This document shows, piece by piece, positions 26,294 through 34,696 of a DNA stretch of 64,000 bases (its first letter is position 1; the number at the start of each line of letters is the position of its first letter). A program made the translations under genes and the position numbers. Source of the stretch: Streptomyces graminofaciens (GTDB lineage: Bacteria > Actinomycetota > Actinomycetes > Streptomycetales > Streptomycetaceae). The notes under the pieces are model-generated. The model had not been told where the DNA came from and searched no databases. It saw nothing but the letters and a program-made list of their open reading frames with translations. The stretch spans positions 2,108,001 to 2,172,000 of the forward strand of contig NZ_AP018448.1 of NCBI RefSeq assembly GCF_030294945.1, written 5' to 3'.

Positions 26294-26361
26294 CCCCCGC
26301 TCCCCTGGGCGGGGGCAAGTGCATACGACGGGCCGTAGGACCGTCGTATGCGACAACTTGC
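26294..26361. other. Candidate origin of transfer (oriT)
   Basis: Two nested structures lie side by side. CCCCCGC (26294-26300) pairs with GCGGGGG (26309-26315). GCATACGACGG (26321-26331) pairs perfectly with CCGTCGTATGC (26341-26351) around a 9-base loop, and is extended by GCAAGT/ACTTGC (26315-26320, 26356-26361). Position just ahead of mobC and relaxase is where oriT is usually found. The nick site is not identified. Confidence 0.5.
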
Positions 26362-26426
26362 TCCGCCTGGAGCCGAGTTGGGGTCACGGTGCGGTCCGGA
26401 CGTGGTGGCCGCCGGGTCGTTGGCGG

Positions 26427-26651
26427 TCACCGGCCCGCCTCCGCGTCCTGCTGACGGATGTCGCGGACGATGTCCTCGATCCAGTCCATGGCCAGGACCG
26501 GGTGGTGCAAAGTCCAGGGGCGGCTGTGTCGGCACCGTTGCACGGTCCAGGTGTTGTCGGGACCGGACTCGGCGCGGTGGATGTGGCCGCGCTGGTGCAG
26601 GACGGTCAGCCAGGTCTCCACCTCGGCGGGTGTCGCGGGCTTCGTGCGCAT
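26427..26651 (-). CDS. Small hypothetical protein, 74 aa
   Basis: ATG 26651 with GGAGAG nine bases upstream is preferred to the longer frame from 26735. The protein starts RTKPATPAEVETWLTVLHQRG and contains WTVQRCRHSRPWTLHHPVLAM, a small alpha/beta pattern. It is in the mobilisation operon, upstream of the oriT candidate. Function unknown. Confidence 0.5.
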   Translation of the reverse strand: MRTKPATPAEVETWLTVLHQRGHIHRAESGPDNTWTVQRCRHSRPWTLHHPVLAMDWIEDIVRDIRQQDAEAGR

Positions 26652-26754
26652 GGCGGTGCTCTCCGGTTCACGGGAGGACGTCGTGGGGCGGGCCGTCCGG
26701 GGCGGGTGACCGGCCGAGGTATCCGGCTCGGTCACCGCCCCATGGGGTGTGCGG

Positions 26755-27792
26755 TCAGTTCCGGGAGGTGGTGACCGACTGGCCGTGCTGCTGGCGCAGC
26801 TGGACCATCAGGGCGGTCAGCGTGTCGCTGGAGAGCGGGATCTGCTGACCGCGGATCGCCTGGGCGACCACCTTGCGGGTCAGTTTGTCCTCGGCCCTGA
26901 CCGCTGACCGGGCGATCTCCAGCAGCTCCTCGGTGTCCGGGTCAGGCCGCCGGTCACCGGTGGTCCGAGGGGCGCGGTCACTGACCGGCGGGAGGTCGTC
27001 CGGGTGGCCGTTGACCGGCTCGGTGACGGTCTGTCGGTCACGGACCGCCGGGGTGGTGTCCGGCTGTCCGCCCAGGTCAGCAGCCTTGGGCTCCCTGTCA
27101 CGCTGGCTGCTGACCGGGCTGCCGCTGTCCGCCGGGGCGCTGTCCCCGGCCAGTGTCCGGGCATCCGGGGTCTGCTTGTCCAGGGACGGGCGGGGCCGGT
27201 CGGTCAGGGCGGTGGCCGGCTGTCCGGCACTGAACTGACCGACCGGCGGCTGCTGGCGGCCGGCCCGGTCAGTCCGAGTGACCGCGATGCGCCCGGGCTG
27301 ACCGGGGTGACCGGCCTGACCGAGGCCATCGCGGTCACTTCGGTCACTGCCCTTGACCGGCCCCCGGGCGATGAGGATGTACAGGTGCACCGCTCCGGCC
27401 AGGGCCAGCGGGGCGATGGTGGACAGCACCGCGACCACCGTGTCCCCGAGCCGCAGCCCGGCGGCCGAGGTGTTCTCTTCGTTGAGCCTGACCGCGTGCA
27501 ACGCGTTGGCCCAGATGCTGGCGGCGGTGGCCGTGCCGAAGAGCGTCCAGACGTAGAGCCGGGCGCGCAGCGGTGCGTCGCGCAGGACCAGCAGCGCGCG
27601 GATGCCGTACGCGATGAACCCGTCGATCACCAAGGGGAAGAGGTAGGTCAGCAGCCCCCGGACGTGGATGGCGACGGCCATCTGCTGCAGGGCGTCGTAC
27701 GACAGGGCGCATCCCGCCCCACCAAGGGCGATGACGACCGCGCGGTCCCACCCGGTGACATGCGCCGTGCTCGGCGCGCTCGCGACACTCAC
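26755..27792 (-). CDS. DUF2637 membrane protein (SpdB-like)
   Basis: The N-terminal 145 residues form about four membrane helices: AVVIALGGAGCALSYDAL, GLLTYLFPLVIDGFIAYGI, LFGTATAASIWANALHAV, TIAPLALAGAVHLYILI. This is DUF2637, the family of Streptomyces Spd-type proteins linked to plasmid spread within mycelium. The rest is a long Pro/Asp/Arg-rich tail that ends in a helical segment (IARSAVRAEDKLTRKVVAQAI) resembling an HTH. The GTG start overlaps the stop of the whiB-like gene (GTGA). A role in intramycelial spread is inferred from the family. Confidence 0.8.
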   Translation of the reverse strand: MSVASAPSTAHVTGWDRAVVIALGGAGCALSYDALQQMAVAIHVRGLLTYLFPLVIDGFIAYGIRALLVLRDAPLRARLYVWTLFGTATAASIWANALHAVRLNEENTSAAGLRLGDTVVAVLSTIAPLALAGAVHLYILIARGPVKGSDRSDRDGLGQAGHPGQPGRIAVTRTDRAGRQQPPVGQFSAGQPATALTDRPRPSLDKQTPDARTLAGDSAPADSGSPVSSQRDREPKAADLGGQPDTTPAVRDRQTVTEPVNGHPDDLPPVSDRAPRTTGDRRPDPDTEELLEIARSAVRAEDKLTRKVVAQAIRGQQIPLSSDTLTALMVQLRQQHGQSVTTSRN

Positions 27793-28355
27793 GCCGCCGT
27801 CCCGAAGTCGTCGCGGCCCAGCTGCTTGCTGTCGGTCTCAGGGGGTGGGGTGTTCTGCGTGGTCTGCTCCAGGTCTCGGTTGCGCAGGGCTCGGCGGGTT
27901 TCGCGGTACAGCTTCTGGGCGTGCTCCTCGCTGATCTTCAGGAGCCAGGCCAGGCGCTGTTCGGTGAGGCCGTGGCGGTAGGCGGCACGGACGACCGCGC
28001 GGCGCTCGGCCTTGGTGAGGTGGACGTCGCGCCCGGCGACGGTGGCGTTAACCCGGCTGTAGTCGAGGCGGCCGGCGATGTTCTCGTGCAGCGGCTCACG
28101 CTCCTCCTCGGTCATCCCACCCCGTATGCCGTGGGTGTCGCCGCCTTCCAGGGCGGCGTCCAGGCAGGTGCGGCGGACCGGGCACTGGCCGCACAGCGAC
28201 TTCGCGGCGGCGATTTTGATCGTCTCGTCGGGCTCGGGGAAGAACATGTCGGGGTCCACCGGGTTGTATTCGGCGCTTTGGCAGACGGCCTGGTCCTGCC
28301 AGGTGTGGTCACCGAGCGAGCGGTGGCGGGCAGGGCTGATCGTCGTGGTGGTCAT
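27789..28355 (-). CDS. WhiB-like (Wbl) iron-sulphur transcription factor
   Basis: The four cysteines of the Wbl cluster are present: Cys25, Cys55, Cys58, Cys64 (C-x29-C-x2-C-x5-C), followed by the G(I/V)RGG turn at 76-80. At 188 aa it is longer than classical Wbl proteins. The C-terminal extension (LTKAERRAVVRAAYRHGLTEQRLAWLL) looks like an added helix-turn-helix. Wbl factors bind a 4Fe-4S cluster and sigma region 4, and several plasmids and phages carry them. It is co-translated with the DUF2637 gene and likely regulates element genes. Confidence 0.9.
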   Translation of the reverse strand: MTTTTISPARHRSLGDHTWQDQAVCQSAEYNPVDPDMFFPEPDETIKIAAAKSLCGQCPVRRTCLDAALEGGDTHGIRGGMTEEEREPLHENIAGRLDYSRVNATVAGRDVHLTKAERRAVVRAAYRHGLTEQRLAWLLKISEEHAQKLYRETRRALRNRDLEQTTQNTPPPETDSKQLGRDDFGTAA

Positions 28356-28472
28356 GCGGGTTGCTCCGATCGCTCTCCGCGCGCAGGGGCGTCGGCGGAG
28401 GAGTGCGCTGGGTCGGGAGGTGCGTGGGGCGGCGCGCTGGAGGCGCGGCCTGGCGGCCGGGCTGGCGGTGGG

Positions 28473-29180
28473 TCAGGCGGCGGGGCGGTGGCGTCTGCGG
28501 TCGACCGGCTCGAACTCGACCCGGGTGGTCATCTGCGCGAGTCGGGAGGTGACGCGGTCGCCCAGGTAGGCCCGGAGGTCCTTGATCGCCAGGTTGGTGG
28601 TGATCAGCGTCGGGAGCATGTGGTTATACCGGCGGTTGATCAGCCGGTACGTCACTTCCTCGACCCACTCGGACGCCTTCGCCGCGCCGAGGTCGTCGAT
28701 GATCAGCAGCGGGCACCGGCTGACGGCCGCCAGCTCCCGCTCGCTGTCCGCCCCGGGCCGAGGGCGCAGGTCGGCGTACAGGTCGGCAGCCGTGGTCGCG
28801 CGCCACCGCACGCCCACCCCGGTCCGCACCAGCTGTCGGACCGCCCCGTACGCCTGGTGGGTCTTGCCCGCGCCGACCACCCCGGCCATCAGCAGACTCG
28901 GGCCGGTGGTGACCTGCCGCCGGGCTCCCGGGCTGGGCGCGACGGCCTGCCGGGCGACGTCCCGGACCCAGTCCAGGACCTGCGGATGGTCGGCGACCGC
29001 ACCCTGGTAGCGCGGGGGCATCGCGGCCAGCAGGGCATCCAGCGGGGAGAAGGACTCGGGCTCGTCGACCAGAGCGGCGACTGCTGCCGGGTCGATGTTG
29101 CGGGCGGCCAGGATCCGGGCCATCCGGTCCAGGGTGCCTGCACCGCCGAGAGTCTGCGGGTCGCGGGTACGGGTGCGCAT
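28473..29180 (-). CDS. DnaC/IstB-like AAA+ ATPase (helicase loader)
   Basis: ATG 29180 overlaps the preceding stop (TGATG) and has GAGGAG upstream. The 235-aa protein has Walker A GAGKT (Lys106), Walker B LLIIDDLGA, and the later stretch LPTLITTNLAIKDLRAYLGDR, with TTN as sensor 1 and SRL near the end. This is the DnaC/DnaI loader or IstB pattern. Without a transposase partner, and directly after a Rep-like gene, a helicase-loader role in element replication is most likely. The DnaB-N protein at 7079 is a candidate partner. Confidence 0.8.
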   Translation of the reverse strand: MRTRTRDPQTLGGAGTLDRMARILAARNIDPAAVAALVDEPESFSPLDALLAAMPPRYQGAVADHPQVLDWVRDVARQAVAPSPGARRQVTTGPSLLMAGVVGAGKTHQAYGAVRQLVRTGVGVRWRATTAADLYADLRPRPGADSERELAAVSRCPLLIIDDLGAAKASEWVEEVTYRLINRRYNHMLPTLITTNLAIKDLRAYLGDRVTSRLAQMTTRVEFEPVDRRRHRPAA

Positions 29181-30196
29181 CACAGCTCCTCGGCGTAGGC
29201 GGCAGCGTCGACCGGGTTGGTCCACGCCTGGTGAGCGGGCACGTTAGGTCGGATTCCCGGCCGCGCCAAACCGGCCGCTCGTGCGTTCATGGCGTCGTTG
29301 ACCAGGCTCGGCAGGCGGCTGGGGTGGCCCTGGATCTCCGCGAAGCGCTTCAGTCCGGCACGGACGTGCTCCGGGGCGATCCCCTCGCCGAGGAGCTTCT
29401 TGGCGATGAGGCCGAGGTGTCCGATCACGTCGCTGGGTGGACGCTCGTCGCACGCGGCGACGTACTCGCCGATCAGGTCGTTGGCAGAGACGGTGGTGGC
29501 GGGCGCTGTGCGCCCCGTAGGGAATGAAGATCCAGGATCCAAGATCCTTGATCCAGGCGCCGAGCTCTCTTCGAGGCTTCGGGGAGGCTTCGGGGAGCCC
29601 TCGGCGAGTGCCTCCCGACCTGCAGTTTTCTTGTCACTGCGATCAGGGGCGCCGGTGAGGCCGACCAAGGGGTCCTGCCGGGCGGCCGGGGCCTCGCTTC
29701 GGGGAATGGGAGGCGTCGGAGCGGGCTGCGCGGGCGGATCGAGGGTTCGGGGAGCGTTCGGCGAAGTCTCGGCGAGCTCTCGGGCAGGGGTGGGCGACGC
29801 TTCGGGGTGCCGAGTGCAGGTTCCCTTGCAAGGACCGCACCGGGCTGCCGCGTGGTGCTGCGGGCAGGAGGGCAGTCGGGATTGGCTGGGCTTGTCGATC
29901 TTCTGATGCTCGGACCAGGTCACGACATGGACGTAGTGGCGGCCGTCGCAGCCGGTGTACCGGCAGAGCAGGCCCGCGTTGGCAAGCTGCTGGAGGTCGT
30001 CCTCGACGTGGACCGACGTGTGCTCGGCCCGCAGGGGCCAGAGCAGCCCCGCGATGATCGCGGCGTTGTCGCGATGGCGGCCGTGGTCGTCGGCCTGGGT
30101 GAGGAGGCCGAAGAACGTCCTCTCCGCCTCGACGCTCACCTCGGCGAGCGACTCGGAGAAGAACGCCTCCGGCTTGATGGTCCGGATCCGTGCCAT
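29180..30196 (-). CDS. Winged-helix replication-initiator-like protein
   Basis: Residues 1-110 (MARIRTIKPEAFFSESLAEV, FFGLLTQADDHGRHRD, LLWPLRAEH, LANAGLLCRYTGCDGRHYVHV) have the order of the N-terminal winged helix of phage-type replication organisers. A Cys cluster follows at about 110-127 (CPQHHAAARCGPCKGTC), probably zinc. A long disordered Pro/Ser region leads to a helical C-terminal domain (DLIGEYVAACDERPPSDVI, HVRAGLKRFAEI). It overlaps the loader gene by one base. It is a good candidate for the element's replication initiator. Confidence 0.65.
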   Translation of the reverse strand: MARIRTIKPEAFFSESLAEVSVEAERTFFGLLTQADDHGRHRDNAAIIAGLLWPLRAEHTSVHVEDDLQQLANAGLLCRYTGCDGRHYVHVVTWSEHQKIDKPSQSRLPSCPQHHAAARCGPCKGTCTRHPEASPTPARELAETSPNAPRTLDPPAQPAPTPPIPRSEAPAARQDPLVGLTGAPDRSDKKTAGREALAEGSPKPPRSLEESSAPGSRILDPGSSFPTGRTAPATTVSANDLIGEYVAACDERPPSDVIGHLGLIAKKLLGEGIAPEHVRAGLKRFAEIQGHPSRLPSLVNDAMNARAAGLARPGIRPNVPAHQAWTNPVDAAAYAEEL

Positions 30197-30197
30197 G

Positions 30198-30518
30198 TCA
30201 GCGGCCTCGACCGACGAGATCGCTGCGGGTGAGGGTCGCGGTGGTGAGGTCGAAGGTGTGAGGGCGGGTCCAGTTCACGTCCGACCAGACCCGCATGATC
30301 CAGCGTGCCGCGACCCTGGCGGTCGTCCGGCTCAGCTCGACCGTTGCCCCGCCCGCGTCCTTGGCGACGGTGTGCGGGTGAGGCCACTTCTGCGCGGGGG
30401 CGGTGAGGCTGACGCGGATGGTGGCCGCCCCGGGGATCATGTCGGCGAGCTGGGCCGCGAGGCGGTGCTGGCGGGCCGTGTCCGGGCACGCCAGGGTGTC
30501 GCTCGGCGTGGCGAGCAT
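30198..30518 (-). CDS. Hypothetical protein, 106 aa
   Basis: First gene of the minus-strand replication operon. ATG 30518 has CGGAG upstream. The product (PDTARQHRLAAQLADMIPGA, then ATIRVSLTAPAQKWPHPH and VAARWIMRVWSDV) is a small alpha/beta protein. Its stop is one base away from the Rep-like start. It may be a replication accessory. No family recognised. Confidence 0.5.
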   Translation of the reverse strand: MLATPSDTLACPDTARQHRLAAQLADMIPGAATIRVSLTAPAQKWPHPHTVAKDAGGATVELSRTTARVAARWIMRVWSDVNWTRPHTFDLTTATLTRSDLVGRGR

Positions 30519-30930
30519 GCGATACTCCGTTGTTCGTAGGAGCGCGGTGTGGCGGTTCTCGTGCAAAAGCCCCGCTGCCCGCGAGATGTGAATCGGCGCC
30601 CCTCGGGGTGCCCGCCCGGCGTCCAGGAGTTGGTAGCTCCCGGCCGCCGGTGTAGTTCCGGGCTTATCCGGCCCGGTCGGTCTGCCCGTCTCGTATACGT
30701 GTCTCCTTCTTACCGTCGCCCGCCAGGCGGGCTGCCCGGCGAGCGACGACGAACATATGCGCAGGTCGCGCCAAGATCCAGCCTTATCCGGAGGCGTCAC
30801 GGAGAGACCGAAGGCGAAGATCGAGTAAGCGTGCGAAGCCCCCCGTTTTTCGCTAGGCTGAAGCTATTCCGACTCAACAAAAAAGTCAACGCGCCGATGT
30901 TCCTTCGATTTGACGAAAAACGAGGATGAG
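30519..30930. promoter_or_regulatory. Divergent control region between Rep operon and XRE regulator
   Basis: The 412 bases hold several repeats. CTTATCCGG occurs twice (30663-30671, 30783-30791). A near-perfect palindrome GCCCGCC-a-GGCGGGC lies at 30718-30732. CGTTTTTCG (30844-30852) is the exact inverse of CGAAAAACG (30914-30922). The last 90 bases are unusually A/T-rich. The layout resembles a repressor/operator switch for the Rep operon. Confidence 0.55.
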
Positions 30931-31830
30931 ATGTCTGCTCGTCACTTCGACCGACACCGTGTGCGCACGGTGCGGCGAGCTGCCGAGATCTCGCAGGCCG
31001 AGGTGGCTGCGGCCCTCGGCGTGGCCGACTCGACGGTCGCCGGCTGGGAATCCGGGGATGCGGTCCCCGATGCGGAGAAGTTGCCCGCGCTGGCCCGTGT
31101 CCTCAACCGGGGGCTGGATGGCCTCTTTCCGCGTACCGGACTGCCTGATCTGACGGACCTGCGGTGCGATGCCGGCTACTACCAGTACGAAACGGCATCT
31201 TTGATCGGAACCAAGAGCGCCGGTCCGGTGGCGGGAGCCGAACGCGGGGAGCGGCGACTCAAGGACAAGTACGTCCCGGCCCTGGCGTCGGCGTACCGGG
31301 TGAGCGAGGAGGAGCTGCGGCGGGCAGAGGACCGGTCGATCGCCAAGGCCCAGGAGACACAAGCCGGCCAGTCCGCCGAGGATGGCGGCACCGTCCCAGC
31401 CTCCTCGGGGCCACCCGGCACGCTGGGCGAGAAGATCACTCTGATCCTGGAGCGCTCGTACCCCGGGCAGCAGGAGCCGCCGACGGACTCGGAGATCGCC
31501 GACGCCGTCAATGCTCATGCCGGGTCGAAGGTCATCACCGGGGAGGGCGTCCGGGATCTCCGGACCGGTGTCGCGGAATCGGCTTCGCCCGTCGTTCTTG
31601 AGGGCCTGGCCGCCTTCTTCGGTGTGTCCCCGATGTACTTCCAGCCGGACGATGCCGTGGCCCGTCAGGTCTACGAGGGCCTCCGGCTCCTGTCAGCGTC
31701 GAGGAGCGGGGCCGTGGGCCGGTTCAGGGGTCGGGGGACGGGCTCCCAGGGATTGCCGGCGAACGTCATGGAATTCGTCAACGACCTGGTCACGGAGCTG
31801 GAGCAGAGAGAACCGGAGGCGAACGAGTAG
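30931..31830 (+). CDS. XRE-family regulator, likely element repressor
   Basis: ATG 30931 with CGAGGA upstream; an earlier in-frame TTG (30910) is less likely. Residues 8-65 form an XRE helix-turn-helix (VRTVRRAAEISQAEVAAALGV, TVAGWESGDAVPD). A second HTH-like unit lies near 160-245 (LGEKITLILERSYPG, DSEIADAVNAHAG, LEGLAAFFGVSPMYF), similar to EspR-type tandem regulators. It is divergent from the Rep operon across a repeat-rich region and probably represses it and itself. Confidence 0.75.
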   Translation: MSARHFDRHRVRTVRRAAEISQAEVAAALGVADSTVAGWESGDAVPDAEKLPALARVLNRGLDGLFPRTGLPDLTDLRCDAGYYQYETASLIGTKSAGPVAGAERGERRLKDKYVPALASAYRVSEEELRRAEDRSIAKAQETQAGQSAEDGGTVPASSGPPGTLGEKITLILERSYPGQQEPPTDSEIADAVNAHAGSKVITGEGVRDLRTGVAESASPVVLEGLAAFFGVSPMYFQPDDAVARQVYEGLRLLSASRSGAVGRFRGRGTGSQGLPANVMEFVNDLVTELEQREPEANE

Positions 31831-31836
31831 CGCCTT

Positions 31837-31862
31837 GTCCGGGACTCCGATGAGCCCCGGAC
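31837..31862 (+). terminator. Hairpin after the XRE regulator gene
   Basis: GTCCGGG and CCCGGAC pair perfectly around a 12-base loop, 6 bases after the stop. Confidence 0.55.
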
Positions 31863-31965
31863 GTGCTGTCACCTACGCCTGTGCGGTCGTCTACCGGCGC
31901 ACGCCGGTCGGAGAACACAGTCTCGAAGGTGCAGAAGCGCCTACTCGCCGCCTGAAGACGCCCGC

Positions 31966-32229
31966 CTAGTCGTCGTTCGGCAGGTACCACCCGTGCTCGC
32001 GATGCCTGGGCTCTGGTGGGTTCGGGTTCTCGCGGGCACAGGCCTCGTTTGCACGGCGCGTCATCTCTTCGTCGTAGCGGTGCAGCTCGTCGTAGAGCTT
32101 CGACGACTCGTTGTCATCCCCGCTTGATACGTAACGCTGTCGCAGCGCCTCGCGCTCGTCTTCGAGTTCCGCGTCGGACAGCGGGCGGAGGCTACCGAGG
32201 CCACGCGCGATGGAGTCGAAGATGCCCAT
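31966..32229 (-). CDS. Small hypothetical protein, 87 aa
   Basis: The charged protein starts MGIFDSIARGLGSLRPL and continues as helix (SDAELEDEREALRQRYV, LYDELHRYDEEMTRRANEA). The ribosome site is weak, but codon bias and order suggest real coding. A membrane-binding N-terminal helix is possible. Function unknown. Confidence 0.55.
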   Translation of the reverse strand: MGIFDSIARGLGSLRPLSDAELEDEREALRQRYVSSGDDNESSKLYDELHRYDEEMTRRANEACARENPNPPEPRHREHGWYLPNDD

Positions 32230-32364
32230 GCGTTGATGTTGTCACACCGGGGGCTACAGCCCTGCCGTTGTCCGCCAATACCGCCTCGAAGGCGCGCGAA
32301 AACGCCCGGCTCGCGGCCGGCCGCCGGGATCACCGCGCCGGAAGGCCCCATCCACAACTTTTGA

Positions 32365-33552
32365 CTATTGCTCCTCGCGCGGCTCGTGCCGCTGCCCTGC
32401 GGCCACCACCGTCCGGACCGCCTTCAACGCGGTGAGATCCTCAAGGGGATCTCCGTTGACCACCAGCAGGTCCGCCCGGAACCCGGGAGCGATTCGCCCC
32501 GTCGTATCGCCCAGCCCCAGCGCGCCAGCTGCGTCGGCGGTCGCCATATCGAGGATCTTGCTGTTCGGCAGACCCAGGTGCGCGTAGAACGACAGGGCAG
32601 GCACCAGTCCGTCGAACCCTGCGCGCTGGACTCCGGCGTCGGTTCCGGCGATGAGCTTGGCGCCGGCCTCCGCCATCTGCCGTACGAGGTCGAACATGGA
32701 AGCCGCCCGCTCCTCGCCGAAGAAGCGGGGGAGCATCTGCCAGTGAGGGCTGACAGCCGGGCAGACTGCGATGTCCCGCTCGATGATCTGCTTCAGGACG
32801 TCCTGACGGAGGTCGAAGCCGTCGTTCGTCATCCACGTGCAGTGCTCGATCGTGTCGACGCCCGCTTCCACGGCCGCGGTGATGCCGTCCGTGCCGTGCG
32901 CGTGTGCGGCAACCGGCAGGCCGGCCTGGTGGGCCTCGTCCACCAGGGCCTGGAGTTCCTCCTGGGTGAACTGGCTCTGCCAGCTCTTCGGCCCGCCCTT
33001 GGTCAGACCACCTCCTGTGACCATTGCCTTGATCACTCCGGCACCCGCCGTGACGTTGCGCCGTACGAGGTCGCGGACCTCGGCGACGCCGGAGACCTCG
33101 CCCCCGAGGAAGTGGCAGTGCCCGCCGGGTGGGGTCGCGGGCGTGCCCGCCGAGACGATCCGCGGGCCCGGAGTAATGCCGCGGGCGATCTCCTCGTCCA
33201 GGCGGAGGGCGAGGCCGTTGCGATCGCCGAGGTCCCGGGCCGTCGTCACCCCACTGTGCAGGAGCTGCTCCGCACGGCGCCGCATGTCCGTCAGCAGGGT
33301 CTCGTCGCTGGACTCGTGGAGCGTGGCCACGGGGTCCGCGCCTCCGTCGAACGCGAGGTGGACATGCGCGTCGATAAGACCGGGCACGATCGTGCCCTCG
33401 GGGAACGCGAGGCGCACCACGTCCTGACCTGCCTGCTCAGTGACCTGCGCGCGAGGCCCCACCGCCGTGATCGAATCACCCTCGACGAGAATGGCACCGT
33501 CGTCCAGGTACGTCCCGGAGCCGACGAGGACTCGGCCTGCGGTGATGAGCAT
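32365..33552 (-). CDS. Metal-dependent amidohydrolase
   Basis: The 395-aa protein has the amidohydrolase layout: HVH at about 63-65 (GLIDAHVHLAFDG), a Lys in AGAGVIKAMVTGGG for the bridged metal site, later His residues (VAAHAHGTDG, DTIEHCTWM), and the Asp in LIAGTDAGV. It is close to the imidazolonepropionase/aryldialkylphosphatase branch that includes Xaa-Pro and nucleoside-like hydrolases. The substrate cannot be read from the sequence. It is last in a three-gene unit with the MAB_1171c-like and ImmA genes (26-base gap). Confidence 0.8.
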   Translation of the reverse strand: MLITAGRVLVGSGTYLDDGAILVEGDSITAVGPRAQVTEQAGQDVVRLAFPEGTIVPGLIDAHVHLAFDGGADPVATLHESSDETLLTDMRRRAEQLLHSGVTTARDLGDRNGLALRLDEEIARGITPGPRIVSAGTPATPPGGHCHFLGGEVSGVAEVRDLVRRNVTAGAGVIKAMVTGGGLTKGGPKSWQSQFTQEELQALVDEAHQAGLPVAAHAHGTDGITAAVEAGVDTIEHCTWMTNDGFDLRQDVLKQIIERDIAVCPAVSPHWQMLPRFFGEERAASMFDLVRQMAEAGAKLIAGTDAGVQRAGFDGLVPALSFYAHLGLPNSKILDMATADAAGALGLGDTTGRIAPGFRADLLVVNGDPLEDLTALKAVRTVVAAGQRHEPREEQ

Positions 33553-33577
33553 CTGGTCTCTCCTTGATCTTCGTTGG

Positions 33578-34693
33578 TCAGGCGGACAGGCGCAGTGCGT
33601 CCGACACGGCGATCAGTTGGCGGACGTCTGCTTCCCGGTTGGCCTCCTTGGGCACCGCCAGCGGTACCGCCGGACGAGGCACAAGGGCTCCCTTTCCGAT
33701 CGTGTCCACAGCGTGCCGAAGGTGGTCCGCCAGCACGGATGGGGGCAGATCGAGCACTTCGATGTCCTCCGACGCGTCGGCCAGGTGCGGGCTGACATCG
33801 ACCAGCCCGTCACGGCACTCCACTATCCGTCGGTGGTAGCGGCGGTGCACGCCGCGCGCCCGCCACCGGTCCCACAGCCCGGACGAAGCGGGCCGCAGCA
33901 CGTTCTCGGGATATGCCTCGGCGAGCAGCTGCCACAGCGGAGCCAGCCGACGGTGGTCACGGCGGCGCCGCATCCAGAGCCGCGCCGACGTCACCCTCGA
34001 GCGGGCCCCCGGATAGGTGACGCCCACGAAGAAGAGCAGGATGGACACCACGAGCAGGAACGCGACACCTGCCATGAGCGACTGTGGCACGGTCCCGCCG
34101 CTCCACCGGATGGCGACGAAGACCGCTCGGACAGCGCAGGCCACCGCCATCGTGCTGAGGCCGACTGCGACCATCCACAGACCCGTGGCGTGCGGTCGCC
34201 GTGACATGCGGGCATAGCGTCGGGTCCAGCGGCCGGCGGCGCCGAGGGCGTACATGAGGTACAGGCCAGCGCCGCCGTAGAAGAAGGCGATCTGCGGGAT
34301 CGTCATGTCCGCCGTGCTGAAGGAGCCGGCGAACACGTTGTGCGGGACCGACAGCGCGGCGACCGTGATCGCCACTGCCACGGCTGCCACGAGGAGGGCT
34401 TCCCGCCTGGCGCGGAGCCGACCGGCCTGCCCGTCAGCCGAGTACAGGTAGAAGCACATCAGGAAGTAGACCGTCAGCAGAAGCAGCACGTTCTGCACCA
34501 GCTTCGCGGTGCCGTGCCCGGCCACGGTGTCGACGCCCGAGGCACCGCCAGGCATGGCCAGGGGATATGACAGCGCCGCGCTCAGCAGGCACAACGTGAC
34601 GGAACGAAGCGGCGCGTCATGAGGCGCTCGCGACCACTGGTACAACTTCCAGACAACGGCGACCGCGAGGCCCAGGAGGATCACTTCGGTCAC
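33578..34693 (-). CDS. MAB_1171c-type integral membrane protein
   Basis: The 371-aa product has about seven hydrophobic segments in residues 1-235 (EVILLGLAVAVVWKLY, VQNVLLLLTVYFLMCFYLY, ALLVAAVAVAITVAALSV, IAFFYGGAGLYLMYALG, AGVAFLLVVSILLFFVGV). A soluble C-terminal domain follows (WMRRRRDHRRLAPLWQLLAEAYPEN, then RYHRRIVECRDGL). This matches the MAB_1171c putative-transporter family. GTG 34693 lies three bases from the ImmA stop. In actinobacteria this family often sits next to an ImmA-type peptidase, which suggests a joint signalling or toxin-like function. Confidence 0.7.
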   Translation of the reverse strand: MTEVILLGLAVAVVWKLYQWSRAPHDAPLRSVTLCLLSAALSYPLAMPGGASGVDTVAGHGTAKLVQNVLLLLTVYFLMCFYLYSADGQAGRLRARREALLVAAVAVAITVAALSVPHNVFAGSFSTADMTIPQIAFFYGGAGLYLMYALGAAGRWTRRYARMSRRPHATGLWMVAVGLSTMAVACAVRAVFVAIRWSGGTVPQSLMAGVAFLLVVSILLFFVGVTYPGARSRVTSARLWMRRRRDHRRLAPLWQLLAEAYPENVLRPASSGLWDRWRARGVHRRYHRRIVECRDGLVDVSPHLADASEDIEVLDLPPSVLADHLRHAVDTIGKGALVPRPAVPLAVPKEANREADVRQLIAVSDALRLSA

Positions 34694-34696
34694 GGT

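Noticed and set aside
29255..29280. Third partial match to the 33-bp element (GGCCGCGCCAAA)
   Set aside because: It lies inside the Rep-like coding sequence and similarity stops after 12 bases; likely chance.
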